In this document: piece by piece, positions 53,709 through 61,560 of the stretch
Position numbering within the stretch: position 1 is the stretch's first letter
Layout of the letters: each line of letters begins with the position of its first letter
NCBI RefSeq assembly: GCF_026241105.1
Contig: NZ_JAPFFT010000001.1
Coordinates: 248,001-312,000 of the forward strand
Origin: Arthrobacter rhizophilus
GTDB lineage: Bacteria > Actinomycetota > Actinomycetes > Actinomycetales > Micrococcaceae
Length of the DNA stretch: 64,000 bases
Direction of reading: 5' to 3'
Program-made: the position numbers and the translations under genes
Notes under the pieces: generated by a model
Seen by the model: the letters and a program-made list of their open reading frames with translations, nothing else
Database searches by the model: none
Told to the model about the DNA's origin: nothing

Positions 53709-55078
53709 ACTGGACCGGGCACGATACCCAACTCCTCGTGGTCGCGGCCATCGGCATTGCGCTGATCGTCCTGCTGATCGCCAAATTCAAGGTTCATCCC
53801 TTCCTGTCTCTGGTGCTCGGCTCGGCCTTCGTCGGCCTTGCATCCGGAGTGGAACTGGCCAAGGTCATCAGCAACTTCGAAGACGGCGTGGGTGGTGTCC
53901 TCAAAGAGGTCGGCATCCTGATTGCACTCGGCGCCATGCTGGGCAAGCTCCTGGCTGACTCCGGCGGCGCAAACCGTGTGGTGGACACCCTCCTGGAGAA
54001 GGCCAGCGGCAACAAGGTGGTCTGGATGATCACCTTGGTCGCAGTCATCATCGGCCTTCCGATGTTCTTCGAGATTGGTCTCGTCCTGCTCCTGCCGGTG
54101 ATCGTCCTGGTCACCCAACGCTCGCAGATGAAGCTCATGCGCATCGCCATCCCGGCCTTGGCTGGCCTGTCCGTGTTGCACGGTCTGGTGCCGCCGCACC
54201 CAGGGCCACTGATCGCCATCAGCGCGGTGAAGGCTGAACTGGGCACCACCTTGGCACTGGGACTCTTGGTCGCCATTCCCACAGTCATCATTTGTGGTCC
54301 GCTGTTTTCCCGGTTGGCCGCGCGCTGGGTTCCCGTGGATGCTCCCGCGGTGGCCGGCGGCGTCGACACCAAGCACGCCGTCGATCTCAGCGAAGTCAAG
54401 CGTCAGCCGACCTTCATCGTCACGTTGTTGACCATCATCTTCCCGGTGGTGCTCATGCTCCTGAAGGCCGTGGCAGACATCGTCTGGCCCGACGCCGCCC
54501 ATGCTCCGATGATCCGTACGGTCCTGGACTTCGTGGGCCAGCCGCTCGCGGCCATGACCCTGGCAGTACTCGCCGCCATGGTGACTTTCGGATACGCCGT
54601 CGGATTCACCGGCACCAAGATCACGGCCAAACTCGGCGACAGCCTCGGACCGATCGCCGCGATCCTCCTGATCGTGGGCGCCGGCGGTGGCTTCAAGCAG
54701 ACCCTGATCGGTGCCGGCGTCGGTGACGCGGTCAAGAAATGGGCCGAGGGCGCCAACATGTCCGTGCTGGTCCTGGGATTCATTGTGGCTGTGGCGCTCC
54801 GCCTGGCGACGGGCTCGGCGACAGTTGCCACTGTGACCGCCGCCGGCATCGTGGCTCCATTGGCGAGCAGCCTGAGCCCGACGCACGCGGCACTCCTTGC
54901 CCTGGCCATCGGTGCAGGTTCGCTCTTCCTGTCCCACGTCAACGACGCCGGTTTCTGGCTCGTGAAGGAGCTCTTCGGCCTGACGGTCGGGCAGACGTTC
55001 AAGACGTGGTCGGTGATGGAGACGCTTATCTCGGTGGTCGGCTTCACCTTCATCATGGTGCTCTCGCTGATCATTTAG
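53705..55078 (+). CDS. gntP: gluconate:H+ symporter, GntP family
   Basis: A 457-residue permease with about 12-14 membrane helices. GntP marks include FKVHPFLSLVLGSAFVGLASG near the start (split by a helix turn), the motif GLPMFFEIGLVLLLP, GLVPPHPGPLIA, and the late LSHVNDAGFWLVKELFGL. It supplies gluconate for the kinase encoded just upstream; the GTG start overlaps the kinase stop. A hairpin follows 30 bases behind the stop. Confidence 0.95.
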   Translation: MNWTGHDTQLLVVAAIGIALIVLLIAKFKVHPFLSLVLGSAFVGLASGVELAKVISNFEDGVGGVLKEVGILIALGAMLGKLLADSGGANRVVDTLLEKASGNKVVWMITLVAVIIGLPMFFEIGLVLLLPVIVLVTQRSQMKLMRIAIPALAGLSVLHGLVPPHPGPLIAISAVKAELGTTLALGLLVAIPTVIICGPLFSRLAARWVPVDAPAVAGGVDTKHAVDLSEVKRQPTFIVTLLTIIFPVVLMLLKAVADIVWPDAAHAPMIRTVLDFVGQPLAAMTLAVLAAMVTFGYAVGFTGTKITAKLGDSLGPIAAILLIVGAGGGFKQTLIGAGVGDAVKKWAEGANMSVLVLGFIVAVALRLATGSATVATVTAAGIVAPLASSLSPTHAALLALAIGAGSLFLSHVNDAGFWLVKELFGLTVGQTFKTWSVMETLISVVGFTFIMVLSLII

Positions 55079-55107
55079 CGGGACTACACAGAGCGGTAAG
55101 TACGACG

Positions 55108-55142
55108 GCGGCCCGGCTCCCCACACGGGGGAGGCGGGCCGC
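55108..55142. terminator. hairpin between gntP and the MerR gene
   Basis: A 15-bp stem with one mismatch (55108-55122 with 55128-55142) and a 5-base loop between the convergent gntP and MerR-family genes. Confidence 0.7.
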
Positions 55143-55165
55143 AGTCGCGCTTTCAGCGGGAAGCC

Positions 55166-55930
55166 TTAGCTAAGTCTTTCGGCGGCGTAGATTTTGATGC
55201 CTTCCAGCAGATAGGGTGCCAAGCCGACCCGGACCTTGTCGTAATTAGCGGTGAACCGGGGGTCCTCCACATACATCCGGCCCAGGCCTAGATAGGATTC
55301 GGCGTTCGGTGTCCAACTGGCGCAGATCCACTTGTAGTGGCGGTCCACGGCGGCCTGGACCGCCGGGTGGGCCGCTGGAAGGGCGGCGTCGAAGCAGCGG
55401 GCGAGTTCCTGGTTCAGGGCCGCGTACTCCTCCATGAACGCCTGTTTCCGGGCCGGTGTCATTGCCGAGTGGCGGGCCTTGCTGTCGTCGACGGCCCGGT
55501 CGCCCCAGCGATCGCGCGCTTCGGCTTCGTAGGGGTTGTTGTCGAAATCCTTGAAGATATTCTCCGCGGTCATGGTTTCTCCTTGACGTAGTGCTGCGAT
55601 AGTGGCGTCGACCGTCCGGGACATCCGGTCCAGGCGGTCCCGCTCAGCCAGCAGCCAGTTCCTGTGTACGGCAAGCGCCTCCGCAGGATCGGCTTGGCCA
55701 TCCAGAACTTCGCCGATGGTCTCGAGCCCAAGGCCAAGTTCACGAAGCAGGAGAATGCGCTGCAGGCGCAGCAGCTCGGGCTGCCCGTAGTACCGGTAGC
55801 CGTTGTGCCCGGTACTACGGGCAGGCTCCAATAGTCCGAGCTGGTCGTAGTGCCGCAAGGTCCGTGAGGAAACTTTGCTGGCTTTGGCCACTTCGGAAAT
55901 GGTCCACGTATCGGCTTTGTCCTGCTTCAT
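55166..55930 (-). CDS. MerR family regulator with TipAS effector domain
   Basis: A 254-residue TipA-L-like regulator. The MerR DNA-binding domain (about 9-78) has WTISEVAKASKVSSRTLRHYDQLGLL and the winged part ending GYRYYGQPELLRLQRI. A dimerisation helix follows, and residues about 115-254 form the TipAS antibiotic-recognition domain (MTPARKQAFMEEYAALNQEL and HYKWICASWTPNAESYLGLG). No Cys is placed like the thiopeptide-reactive residue of Streptomyces TipA as far as I can see, apart from those at RCFDAA and WICASW. The promoter at 55937-55967 is of MerR type, pointing to autoregulation. Confidence 0.92.
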   Translation of the reverse strand: MKQDKADTWTISEVAKASKVSSRTLRHYDQLGLLEPARSTGHNGYRYYGQPELLRLQRILLLRELGLGLETIGEVLDGQADPAEALAVHRNWLLAERDRLDRMSRTVDATIAALRQGETMTAENIFKDFDNNPYEAEARDRWGDRAVDDSKARHSAMTPARKQAFMEEYAALNQELARCFDAALPAAHPAVQAAVDRHYKWICASWTPNAESYLGLGRMYVEDPRFTANYDKVRVGLAPYLLEGIKIYAAERLS

Positions 55931-55936
55931 ATATCC

Positions 55937-55967
55937 AGCGTAGAAGTTGACGCTACGTCAAGGTCAA
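55937..55967 (-). promoter_or_regulatory. MerR-type promoter with 19-bp spacer and central dyad
   Basis: On the minus strand TTGACC (55967-55962) and TACGCT (55942-55937) are exactly 19 bases apart. The spacer holds the 6-3-6 dyad TTGACG-TAG-CGTCAA (55961-55947). This over-long spacer with a dyad is the hallmark of promoters activated by MerR proteins. The -10 ends six bases before the ATG, so the transcript is probably leaderless. Confidence 0.8.
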
Positions 55968-55976
55968 GCCCTGTTG

Positions 55977-56003
55977 CTGGACGGGCTGGACGGGCTGGAC
56001 GGG
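55977..56003. repeat. three tandem 9-bp repeats
   Basis: TGGACGGGC occurs twice, followed by TGGACGGGT, in the gap behind the rskA stop. Confidence 0.75.
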
Positions 56004-56022
56004 TCAGCGGCGAAGCCTCTCC

Positions 56023-56895
56023 CTATAACGTGAGAGGTGCTGCCGCAACGGTGGGGAGCGTCGGTTTCTTCGAGCCGCCCACGGGTTCCACGGTGATCCC
56101 GATGGCTGCCGCGCTGGAAATGCCCGAGACCACCGCCGGATGGCTCAGGGCTTCGGCGTCCATGAGTCCCTGGGATACGGGGTCGGAGCCGTCCTTGGGA
56201 ATGAGCCACATCTGATAGACCTTGCCCGCGGGGGGAGCGGGAACTCCGTTCATGCGGACCACCACAGCGTTCTTCGTGCTGGAAATGGACACGGTGGCAG
56301 TGCCGCCGCCGTTGACGTTGACGGTAGCTTGCCGGACATCGCCGGCCTGCAGGACCTGGTTCACGGGATCGTTCTGCCCGGCTACATAGACGCCTACGCC
56401 CACCCCGCCAAGGGCAATCACCGCAGCAGCCGCGGCGGCCGCCACCCAACCGCGGACGCCGCCGAAACGTCGCCGATCCCGTCGGTTCCGGGCTGCGGCG
56501 AGGTCCACGACGTCGGGGGCAACGTGCATTATTGTGGGGCCAGCCGACGCTTCGGGAGCCGGCGACGGCGCGGATGCCACGCGTGGTTGTTGGGGGAGCT
56601 GCCGCAGAATGTCCTGCAAGAGCCCAGGCCGCGGTTCGGCCTCGTCGGCGAAGGAGGTGGCGAGGGTTTCGCGTGACTGCCTGACCCGGTCAAGGAACGC
56701 TGAGCGTTCAGGCGCGGTGGCAATGTAGTTGTCGATTTCCGCGCGCTCGGCGTCGCTCAGCGCGTCGAGGGCATAGATCTCGGCAAGCTCCAAGACGCGG
56801 CCTTCGGCAAGATCAATGGCTATATCGGTGGCGAACATCTTGCGGAGGTAACCTTCCTTCCCGAAGTTCTGCTTGTTGTCATCGTGTTCGGTCAT
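56023..56895 (-). CDS. rskA: anti-sigma factor, RskA-like
   Basis: A 290-residue membrane anti-sigma factor. The N-terminal cytoplasmic part (about 30-130) has EIYALDALSDAERAEIDNYI, the sigma-binding region. One helix follows (about 155-178, GWVAAAAAAAVIALGGVGVGVYVA). The outer RskA domain (about 185-290) has VYQMWLIPKDGSDPVSQG and SIGITVEP-like text near the end. It should hold SigK inactive until proteolysed. It starts one base behind the sigma factor stop. A start at MFATDIAIDL is possible. Confidence 0.92.
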   Translation of the reverse strand: MTEHDDNKQNFGKEGYLRKMFATDIAIDLAEGRVLELAEIYALDALSDAERAEIDNYIATAPERSAFLDRVRQSRETLATSFADEAEPRPGLLQDILRQLPQQPRVASAPSPAPEASAGPTIMHVAPDVVDLAAARNRRDRRRFGGVRGWVAAAAAAAVIALGGVGVGVYVAGQNDPVNQVLQAGDVRQATVNVNGGGTATVSISSTKNAVVVRMNGVPAPPAGKVYQMWLIPKDGSDPVSQGLMDAEALSHPAVVSGISSAAAIGITVEPVGGSKKPTLPTVAAAPLTL

Positions 56896-56896
56896 G

Positions 56897-57562
56897 TCAG
56901 CTCACCCCCAGGCAAGTCTTGAGTCGGAGAAGTCCATCGCGGATGCGGGACTTGATGGTCGGAATCGCGGCACCGAGTTGTTCGGCGACTTCCCGATAGG
57001 TGAGCCCGCCATAGTAGGCGAGCCGCACGGATTCCAATTGCGTTTCCGTAAGGGTGCCAAGGCAACGGGTGACTGCTTCGGCCTCAAGCCGGCTGCTGGC
57101 TTCTTCTTCCACTGAATCGTGGTCAAGGAGTTGGCTCGCTGCGCCATACTTCGCTTCGCGGTCCGTGGCCGACTGGGCCGAACGGACGCGGTCGATCGCC
57201 CGCCTGTGGGTGATGGTCATGAGCCAGGCGAGCGGACTGCCCGCCTCGGGATTGAATTTGGCCGCGTTCTGCCAGACCTGGATGAAAACTTCCTGGGTGG
57301 TATCTTCGCTCAAGCCCGCATCTACCAAGACGCGCTTGGCCATCCCGAAGACCCGCCGCGCGGTGAGCCGGTAGAACTCGCTGAAGGCGGCCCGGTCGCC
57401 GTCGGCCATCAACCCCAGCAATTCCGCAAGCTGCGCATTGGAGCCGGCTATCAGGCCGGGGGCCTCGGGGCCTCGCACATTCGGTGTATCCATCACCGTC
57501 CAGCATAGATTGCTCGTGACCCCGGCAGTACCAGAAGCACTGCGAGTCTTGAGAGTAGTCAC
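56897..57562 (-). CDS. sigK: ECF sigma factor, SigK-like
   Basis: A 221-residue ECF sigma factor. Region 2 has DRAAFSEFYRLTARRVFGMAKR's first part and the -10 helix WLMTITHRRAIDRVRSA. Region 4 has LAYYGGLTYREVAEQLG and TIKSRIRDGLLRLK, the -35 recognition helix. Pairing with an RskA-like gene supports the SigK name. GTG 57562 has GGAAGGGG upstream; ATG 57493 (MDTPNVRGP) would give 198 residues, also normal for the family. The upstream gene trmL is on the same strand with a 162-base gap. Confidence 0.92.
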   Translation of the reverse strand: MTTLKTRSASGTAGVTSNLCWTVMDTPNVRGPEAPGLIAGSNAQLAELLGLMADGDRAAFSEFYRLTARRVFGMAKRVLVDAGLSEDTTQEVFIQVWQNAAKFNPEAGSPLAWLMTITHRRAIDRVRSAQSATDREAKYGAASQLLDHDSVEEEASSRLEAEAVTRCLGTLTETQLESVRLAYYGGLTYREVAEQLGAAIPTIKSRIRDGLLRLKTCLGVS

Positions 57563-57724
57563 CTGAGCCCCTTCCGCGACCGTCGCTTCACCGGCCCCTT
57601 GCTTCGCAGGCCAGATGCCTGCCAGGCTGTTGGTGCCTGCATAGGGTGTTCGGCGCAGCGGGAGCTTTGGATGGGTGATCCGCCGAGGTGACCTTGCGGA
57701 TATCTGGGCCGCTAGGTCAGCCCG

Positions 57725-58192
57725 CTAGAGCTTCGCGCCCGCAAAACCGTGTTGGCGCCAGGCCTCGTACACGGCGATCGAGGCGGCATTGGCCAGGTTC
57801 AGGGAGCGAAGCGATGGCAGCATCGGGAGCCGAACGCGGGCCGTGACGTGCGGGTCCTCTTTCAGCCACTGCGGAAGCCCGACGGATTCCGGGCCGAACA
57901 GCAGCACGTCGCCTTCCTGGTAGGCAATGTCCGCATAGGAGGCTTCGCCGTCGGACGTGAATGCGAAAACGCGATCGGGTTGCAAGGCCGCCCACGCCGC
58001 CTCGATGTCCTTATGCACCGTGACCACCGCGAGGTCGTGGTAGTCGAGCCCCGCCCGGCGCAACTTCGCGTCGGAGAAGTCGAAGCCCAGCGGCTCCACC
58101 AAGTGGAGCTCCGCGCCGGTGATGGCGGCGAGCCGGATAGCGTTGCCCGTGTTGCCCGGGATTTCAGGAGTATGGAAGAGGATGCGGAACAC
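57725..58192 (-). CDS. trmL: tRNA (cytidine(34)-2'-O)-methyltransferase
   Basis: A 155-residue SPOUT methyltransferase that methylates the wobble base ribose of tRNA-Leu species in E. coli. Marks are FHTPEIPGNTGNAIRLAA at the start, the knot region VLLFGPESVGLPQWL, and the late LPMLPSLRSLNLANAASI. Length is that of the minimal TrmL/YibK family. It lies 39 bases behind the J-domain gene on the same strand. Confidence 0.95.
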   Translation of the reverse strand: MFRILFHTPEIPGNTGNAIRLAAITGAELHLVEPLGFDFSDAKLRRAGLDYHDLAVVTVHKDIEAAWAALQPDRVFAFTSDGEASYADIAYQEGDVLLFGPESVGLPQWLKEDPHVTARVRLPMLPSLRSLNLANAASIAVYEAWRQHGFAGAKL

Positions 58193-58231
58193 GTACCAAT
58201 CCTAGCCAGCGGAAGTGCCCGCTTGGACAGC

Positions 58232-59191
58232 TCAGTGCATGCCGCGCAGCAGCCGGGCGAGCACCGGGATCACCACGGTGTTGGGCACGGGGCCCGAACC
58301 CAGGAACTGCTTGAGGCCGCGGGCCAGCCCGGAAGCGTTGACGATCTGGACTGAACCGAAATCTCCGTCCGTTCGCCGGTAGTGGTCGATGACTGGTTCG
58401 TGCGGGCTGCCGTCCGGGCTGTGGACTACCACCCAGCCCGTCACATTCAATTCCGGGAAGATCTCCTGCATGTGGCGCACGATCAGCTCGAGTCGCGGCG
58501 GTGGCACCGAACGGCCGCCGTGCTTGAGCGCCAACCCGTCCCAGGCATAGGCGCCCTTGGGAAGCAGCATGGAGCCGATCAACGCCAGGCGGTATCCGGC
58601 AAGCAGGGCGTGATCGATGTGGCTGTCGTCCGAGGGGGAGCGGAGACCGTTGATGAGGCGGGCCGAGGGGATGGCGGGCAGGATCTGGCGGCTGATGAGC
58701 TGGACTGTCCGCATTTCGCGCTGAATGCGGGCTTCGGCGCCGAAGATTCCACGCTTCCGGGGAATCCCGTGGATCTGCAGGGCGGCCTCGCCCTTGGAGA
58801 TGAGGGGAACCTCGTGTGGATCATCGAAGGGCGGGACATAGACGGGGGCGTCGCCGGCGGTGTTGCGCGGGGCATTCGGCCTGTGGACCCCGGCGGTGGT
58901 GCGGGTTTCCCCTCCGGGAGCGCCGGCCCCGCCGTAGTTCGGTCTTTGCGCCGGATAGGGGGTTGCCCTGCCGGAAGCGCCGCTCGCGTAGCGGCGGTCG
59001 TACTCCGCGCGTCGTTTGGGATCAATCAGGGTCTCGTACGCGAGCGTGACCTGCCGAAAGACTTCAGGATCCCCGCCATGGTCCGGGTGGGCGTTCCTCG
59101 CAGCCTTTCGGTAGGCCACTTTGATCTCCTTGTCCGTCGCAGTGACGGGGACCCGGAGGACCTGATAGTGGGAACTGCTGCCCTCAGCCAA
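58232..59191 (-). CDS. J-domain (DnaJ-like) protein
   Basis: A 319-residue protein with an N-terminal J domain (about 7-70): YQVLRVPVTATDKEIKVAYRK's core, the HPD motif in NAHPDHGG, and YETLIDPKRRAEYDR. A Gly/Pro/Arg-rich linker follows (about 72-125). The C-terminal half (about 130-319) is a separate domain I do not recognise, with GIFGAEARIQREMRTVQ and LPKGAYAWDGLAL. It should recruit an Hsp70 to an unknown client. It is not the classical DnaJ, since no zinc finger is present. Confidence 0.88.
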   Translation of the reverse strand: MAEGSSSHYQVLRVPVTATDKEIKVAYRKAARNAHPDHGGDPEVFRQVTLAYETLIDPKRRAEYDRRYASGASGRATPYPAQRPNYGGAGAPGGETRTTAGVHRPNAPRNTAGDAPVYVPPFDDPHEVPLISKGEAALQIHGIPRKRGIFGAEARIQREMRTVQLISRQILPAIPSARLINGLRSPSDDSHIDHALLAGYRLALIGSMLLPKGAYAWDGLALKHGGRSVPPPRLELIVRHMQEIFPELNVTGWVVVHSPDGSPHEPVIDHYRRTDGDFGSVQIVNASGLARGLKQFLGSGPVPNTVVIPVLARLLRGMH

Positions 59192-59330
59192 CCATGGGCC
59201 TTTCTCTGGAAATTCTGAAGTTTCCCGCCGTCCCGGTGCGGAGTAGCGATCTTGGCAAGTCTAGCCAGCCATCCATGAGAACGACGGCGCCCCGGGCTTT
59301 AGTTCCCGGGGTCCCGCGCGTGCCGGTGGC

Positions 59331-60308
59331 ATGATTCATGCTGTGAACTCCCCGGCCGGCGCCAATAGTCCCCTTGACCTACCAGGCACGGGTCCTGAGC
59401 GGCCGCGTGACGCTCCCCGCCGAAGGATCGTCCTGGCGGTGAATCCGGCTGCAGCATTTGGCCGGCACTCCCTTGCGGGGGACGAAGCCGAGCGCTGCCT
59501 CCGCGCCGCCGGCCTCGACGTCGTCGTTCTTCGGCGCAACAGCATGGACGCTCTGCGGGAAGCGGTAGACGAAGCCCTTCACACGGGCACCGATGCCTTG
59601 GTGGTGGTGGGCGGCGACGGCATGGTCCATTTGGGGGTCAACTCACTCGGTGGGACCGGGCTTCCGCTCGGGATCGTTCCCGTGGGCACCGGAAACGACG
59701 TAGCCCGGATGCTTGGGCTGCCTTTGCAGGATGTTGCGGGGTCGTGCGCCCGCGTGATCTCGGCGCTCGCCGACGGCGGGCGGGTGCTCGACGCAGGCCG
59801 CATCACCGCAGGCGGACGGACCACGTGGTTTGCCGGGGCTGTGTCCGCCGGCTTCGACGCCGCCGTCAACGAACGGGCCAACTCCTGGCGGTGGCCCCGC
59901 GGCTCGTTTCGTTACACGCTGGCGATGCTCCGGGAGTTGGGTTCGTTCCGGGCCATCAACTACACCGTGACGGCCGACGGCGTGACATCGAGGGAGGGTG
60001 CCATGTTGATTTCGGTGGCCAACGCTCAGTCGATCGGCGGTGGGATGCGCATCGTCCCGGACGCCGCGCCCGACGACGGGTTGCTCGATCTGTTTGTCGT
60101 CAAGCCTCTGTCCCGGCTGGCCTTCCTTGCGGTCTTCCCGAAGGTCTTCTCCGGCCGCCATACCTCGCATCCGGCCGTGGAAATCCGCCGGGTCCGCTCA
60201 GTGCGCCTTGCGGCCCACAACGTGGTGGCCTACGCCGACGGTGAGCGGATCGGCCTCCTTCCCTTGGACATCGACGTGGTTCCGGGCGCCCTGCGGGTGT
60301 TGGCCTGA
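59331..60308 (+). CDS. diacylglycerol kinase-like lipid kinase
   Basis: A 325-residue protein of the DagK/YegS family, which phosphorylates diacylglycerol or related lipids with ATP. Marks are VLAVNPAAAFGRHS at the start, ALVVVGGDGMVHLGVN (GGDG nucleotide site), GIVPVGTGNDVARMLGLP and the late DDGLLDLFVVKPLSR. ATG 59331 is used; GTG 59343 is possible. It ends 9 bases from the convergent DoxX gene, with no hairpin in between. Confidence 0.92.
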   Translation: MIHAVNSPAGANSPLDLPGTGPERPRDAPRRRIVLAVNPAAAFGRHSLAGDEAERCLRAAGLDVVVLRRNSMDALREAVDEALHTGTDALVVVGGDGMVHLGVNSLGGTGLPLGIVPVGTGNDVARMLGLPLQDVAGSCARVISALADGGRVLDAGRITAGGRTTWFAGAVSAGFDAAVNERANSWRWPRGSFRYTLAMLRELGSFRAINYTVTADGVTSREGAMLISVANAQSIGGGMRIVPDAAPDDGLLDLFVVKPLSRLAFLAVFPKVFSGRHTSHPAVEIRRVRSVRLAAHNVVAYADGERIGLLPLDIDVVPGALRVLA

Positions 60309-60317
60309 GCAGGCCGT

Positions 60318-60737
60318 TCAGCGACGCGAGGCTACGGCCAAGCGGTTGAGCGCGAGTGCGGCCACCAGCAGCCCGAAGTCGCGGAGTGCGACGTCGAAGA
60401 AGTTGCCGAGCACCAGCAGGTTCACGATGATACCCAGAAGCCATACGGCTACCAGGAGCGAGCCAAAGCGCGGGCGGACCGCTACCGCAATACCGGCCAC
60501 AATCTCTACGACGCCCACGATGTACATGAATGTCTGGGCAGGGATCGGCACCACCGAGGTGGCCACGGGGGCCAGGTAGATCGTCCAGTGGGTAAGCAGA
60601 TTGGTGAACTTGTCCAGGCCGAAAATGATCGGCGCCACGGTGAACACGGTCCGGAGGAGCAGGAATGCCTGCCGCTGTGGATCCATGGACGTGAGTGATC
60701 CGGTTTTCGCTCGGGTTGCGGATGATGCAGTGTTCAT
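60318..60737 (-). CDS. DoxX family membrane protein
   Basis: A 139-residue protein with four membrane helices, beginning with a polar 20-residue stretch and then AFLLLRTVFTVAPIIFGLDKF, the DoxX start block. Other helices are in FMYIVGVVEIVAGIAVAV and LLVAVWLLGIIVNLLVLG. Functions in the family range from quinone and thiol redox chemistry to unknown. ATG 60737 has AGAGG upstream; the open frame extends over the intergenic operator, so longer starts are unlikely. Divergent from a Cys-rich regulator that probably controls it. Confidence 0.88.
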   Translation of the reverse strand: MNTASSATRAKTGSLTSMDPQRQAFLLLRTVFTVAPIIFGLDKFTNLLTHWTIYLAPVATSVVPIPAQTFMYIVGVVEIVAGIAVAVRPRFGSLLVAVWLLGIIVNLLVLGNFFDVALRDFGLLVAALALNRLAVASRR

Positions 60738-60747
60738 GATGGCCTCT

Positions 60748-60826
60748 TCTAAAAGTAGATAGCTTGATTTTAGAATGTTCGGAGGAATTAAGCAACGAGT
60801 GTTGTTTTTAGAGTTAAGCTGGATCC
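60748..60826. promoter_or_regulatory. divergent promoter/operator region, DoxX gene and SufR-like regulator
   Basis: For the DoxX gene, TTGCTT (60795-60790) and TAAAAT (60772-60767) are 17 bases apart on the minus strand. TCTAAAA (60748-60754) and TTTTAGA (60768-60774) form an inverted repeat over that -10, and TTTTAGA recurs at 60806-60812. CAAC-GAGT-GTTG (60793-60804) is a perfect dyad over the DoxX -35 and close to the start of the regulator gene. Confidence 0.65.
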
Positions 60827-61492
60827 ATGACCGGACTTCCCTGGCTGCGTCGACTCTCGGCCCTCGCATCGCTCGACGACGGCAACCGCCGCCGCTTGTA
60901 TGAACACGTCTGCGGTGCCAACCGCGCGGTGAGCCGCGACGACGCCGCGATGGCTCTCGGACTTCCCCGGAGCACCGCCTCCTTCCACCTGGACCGGCTG
61001 GTCCGGGACGGGCTCCTGAGCGTTGAATTCCGCAAACTCGGTGGCAAGGTTGGGCCAGGTTCCGGGCGCCCCGCGAAGCTCTACGCCCCGGTCATTGAAG
61101 AGATCGGCGCCTCGGTTCCGGAGCGCCACTATGACCTCGCCGGGGAAGTGATGGCCTCGGCCATCCAGGATCTGATGGCCGAGGGAGGTTCCCCCCGTGA
61201 GGTACTCCTCGGAACTGCTTATGCGCGGGGCCGCGAGGCCGGAAGCGCCGAGCCGCAATTCCTGGACCTTCTCGCGAGCCACGGCTATCGCCCGGAAGCT
61301 GACGACGACGGTGGGTACTCCCTGGTCAATTGCCCGTTCCACCGGCTGGCCGAAAGCCACACGAACGTCGTCTGCGCCATGAACGGCGCCTTCCTGAGCG
61401 GAGCGGCGGCCGCGTGCGGAATTGCCGAGGACCGGATCGCCGATGACAACCGCGAAGGCCATTGCTGCGCCAGGATCCGCCCCGCGGTTTGA
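60827..61492 (+). CDS. SufR-like winged-helix regulator with C-terminal cysteines
   Basis: A 221-residue regulator. The N-terminal winged helix-turn-helix (about 17-90) has VSRDDAAMALGLPRSTASFHLDRLV and the wing GSGRPAKLY. The C-terminal domain has cysteines at 169 (NCPFH), 183 (VVC), 197 and 213-214 (HCCARI), spaced 13, 13 and 15-16 residues apart. This resembles the CX12-14 pattern I recall for the iron-sulfur sensor SufR. It should bind the dyad in its own divergent promoter. The next gene but on the same strand is a cysteine desulfurase, which fits a role in iron-sulfur or redox sensing. The cofactor is inferred. Confidence 0.85.
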   Translation: MTGLPWLRRLSALASLDDGNRRRLYEHVCGANRAVSRDDAAMALGLPRSTASFHLDRLVRDGLLSVEFRKLGGKVGPGSGRPAKLYAPVIEEIGASVPERHYDLAGEVMASAIQDLMAEGGSPREVLLGTAYARGREAGSAEPQFLDLLASHGYRPEADDDGGYSLVNCPFHRLAESHTNVVCAMNGAFLSGAAAACGIAEDRIADDNREGHCCARIRPAV

Positions 61493-61560
61493 GGAGTCGG
61501 ATTGAGCAGCCGCCTTCCCCTGGCAAAGCCTGAATCCCGCTCCGTCGATAGACTTGGGTA

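Noticed and set aside
53438-55126. Long open frame (562 codons) opposite gntK-gntP
   Set aside because: It lies antisense to two clear genes, is rich in His, Asp, Gln and Arg as expected from the complement of GC-rich codons, and shows no domain.
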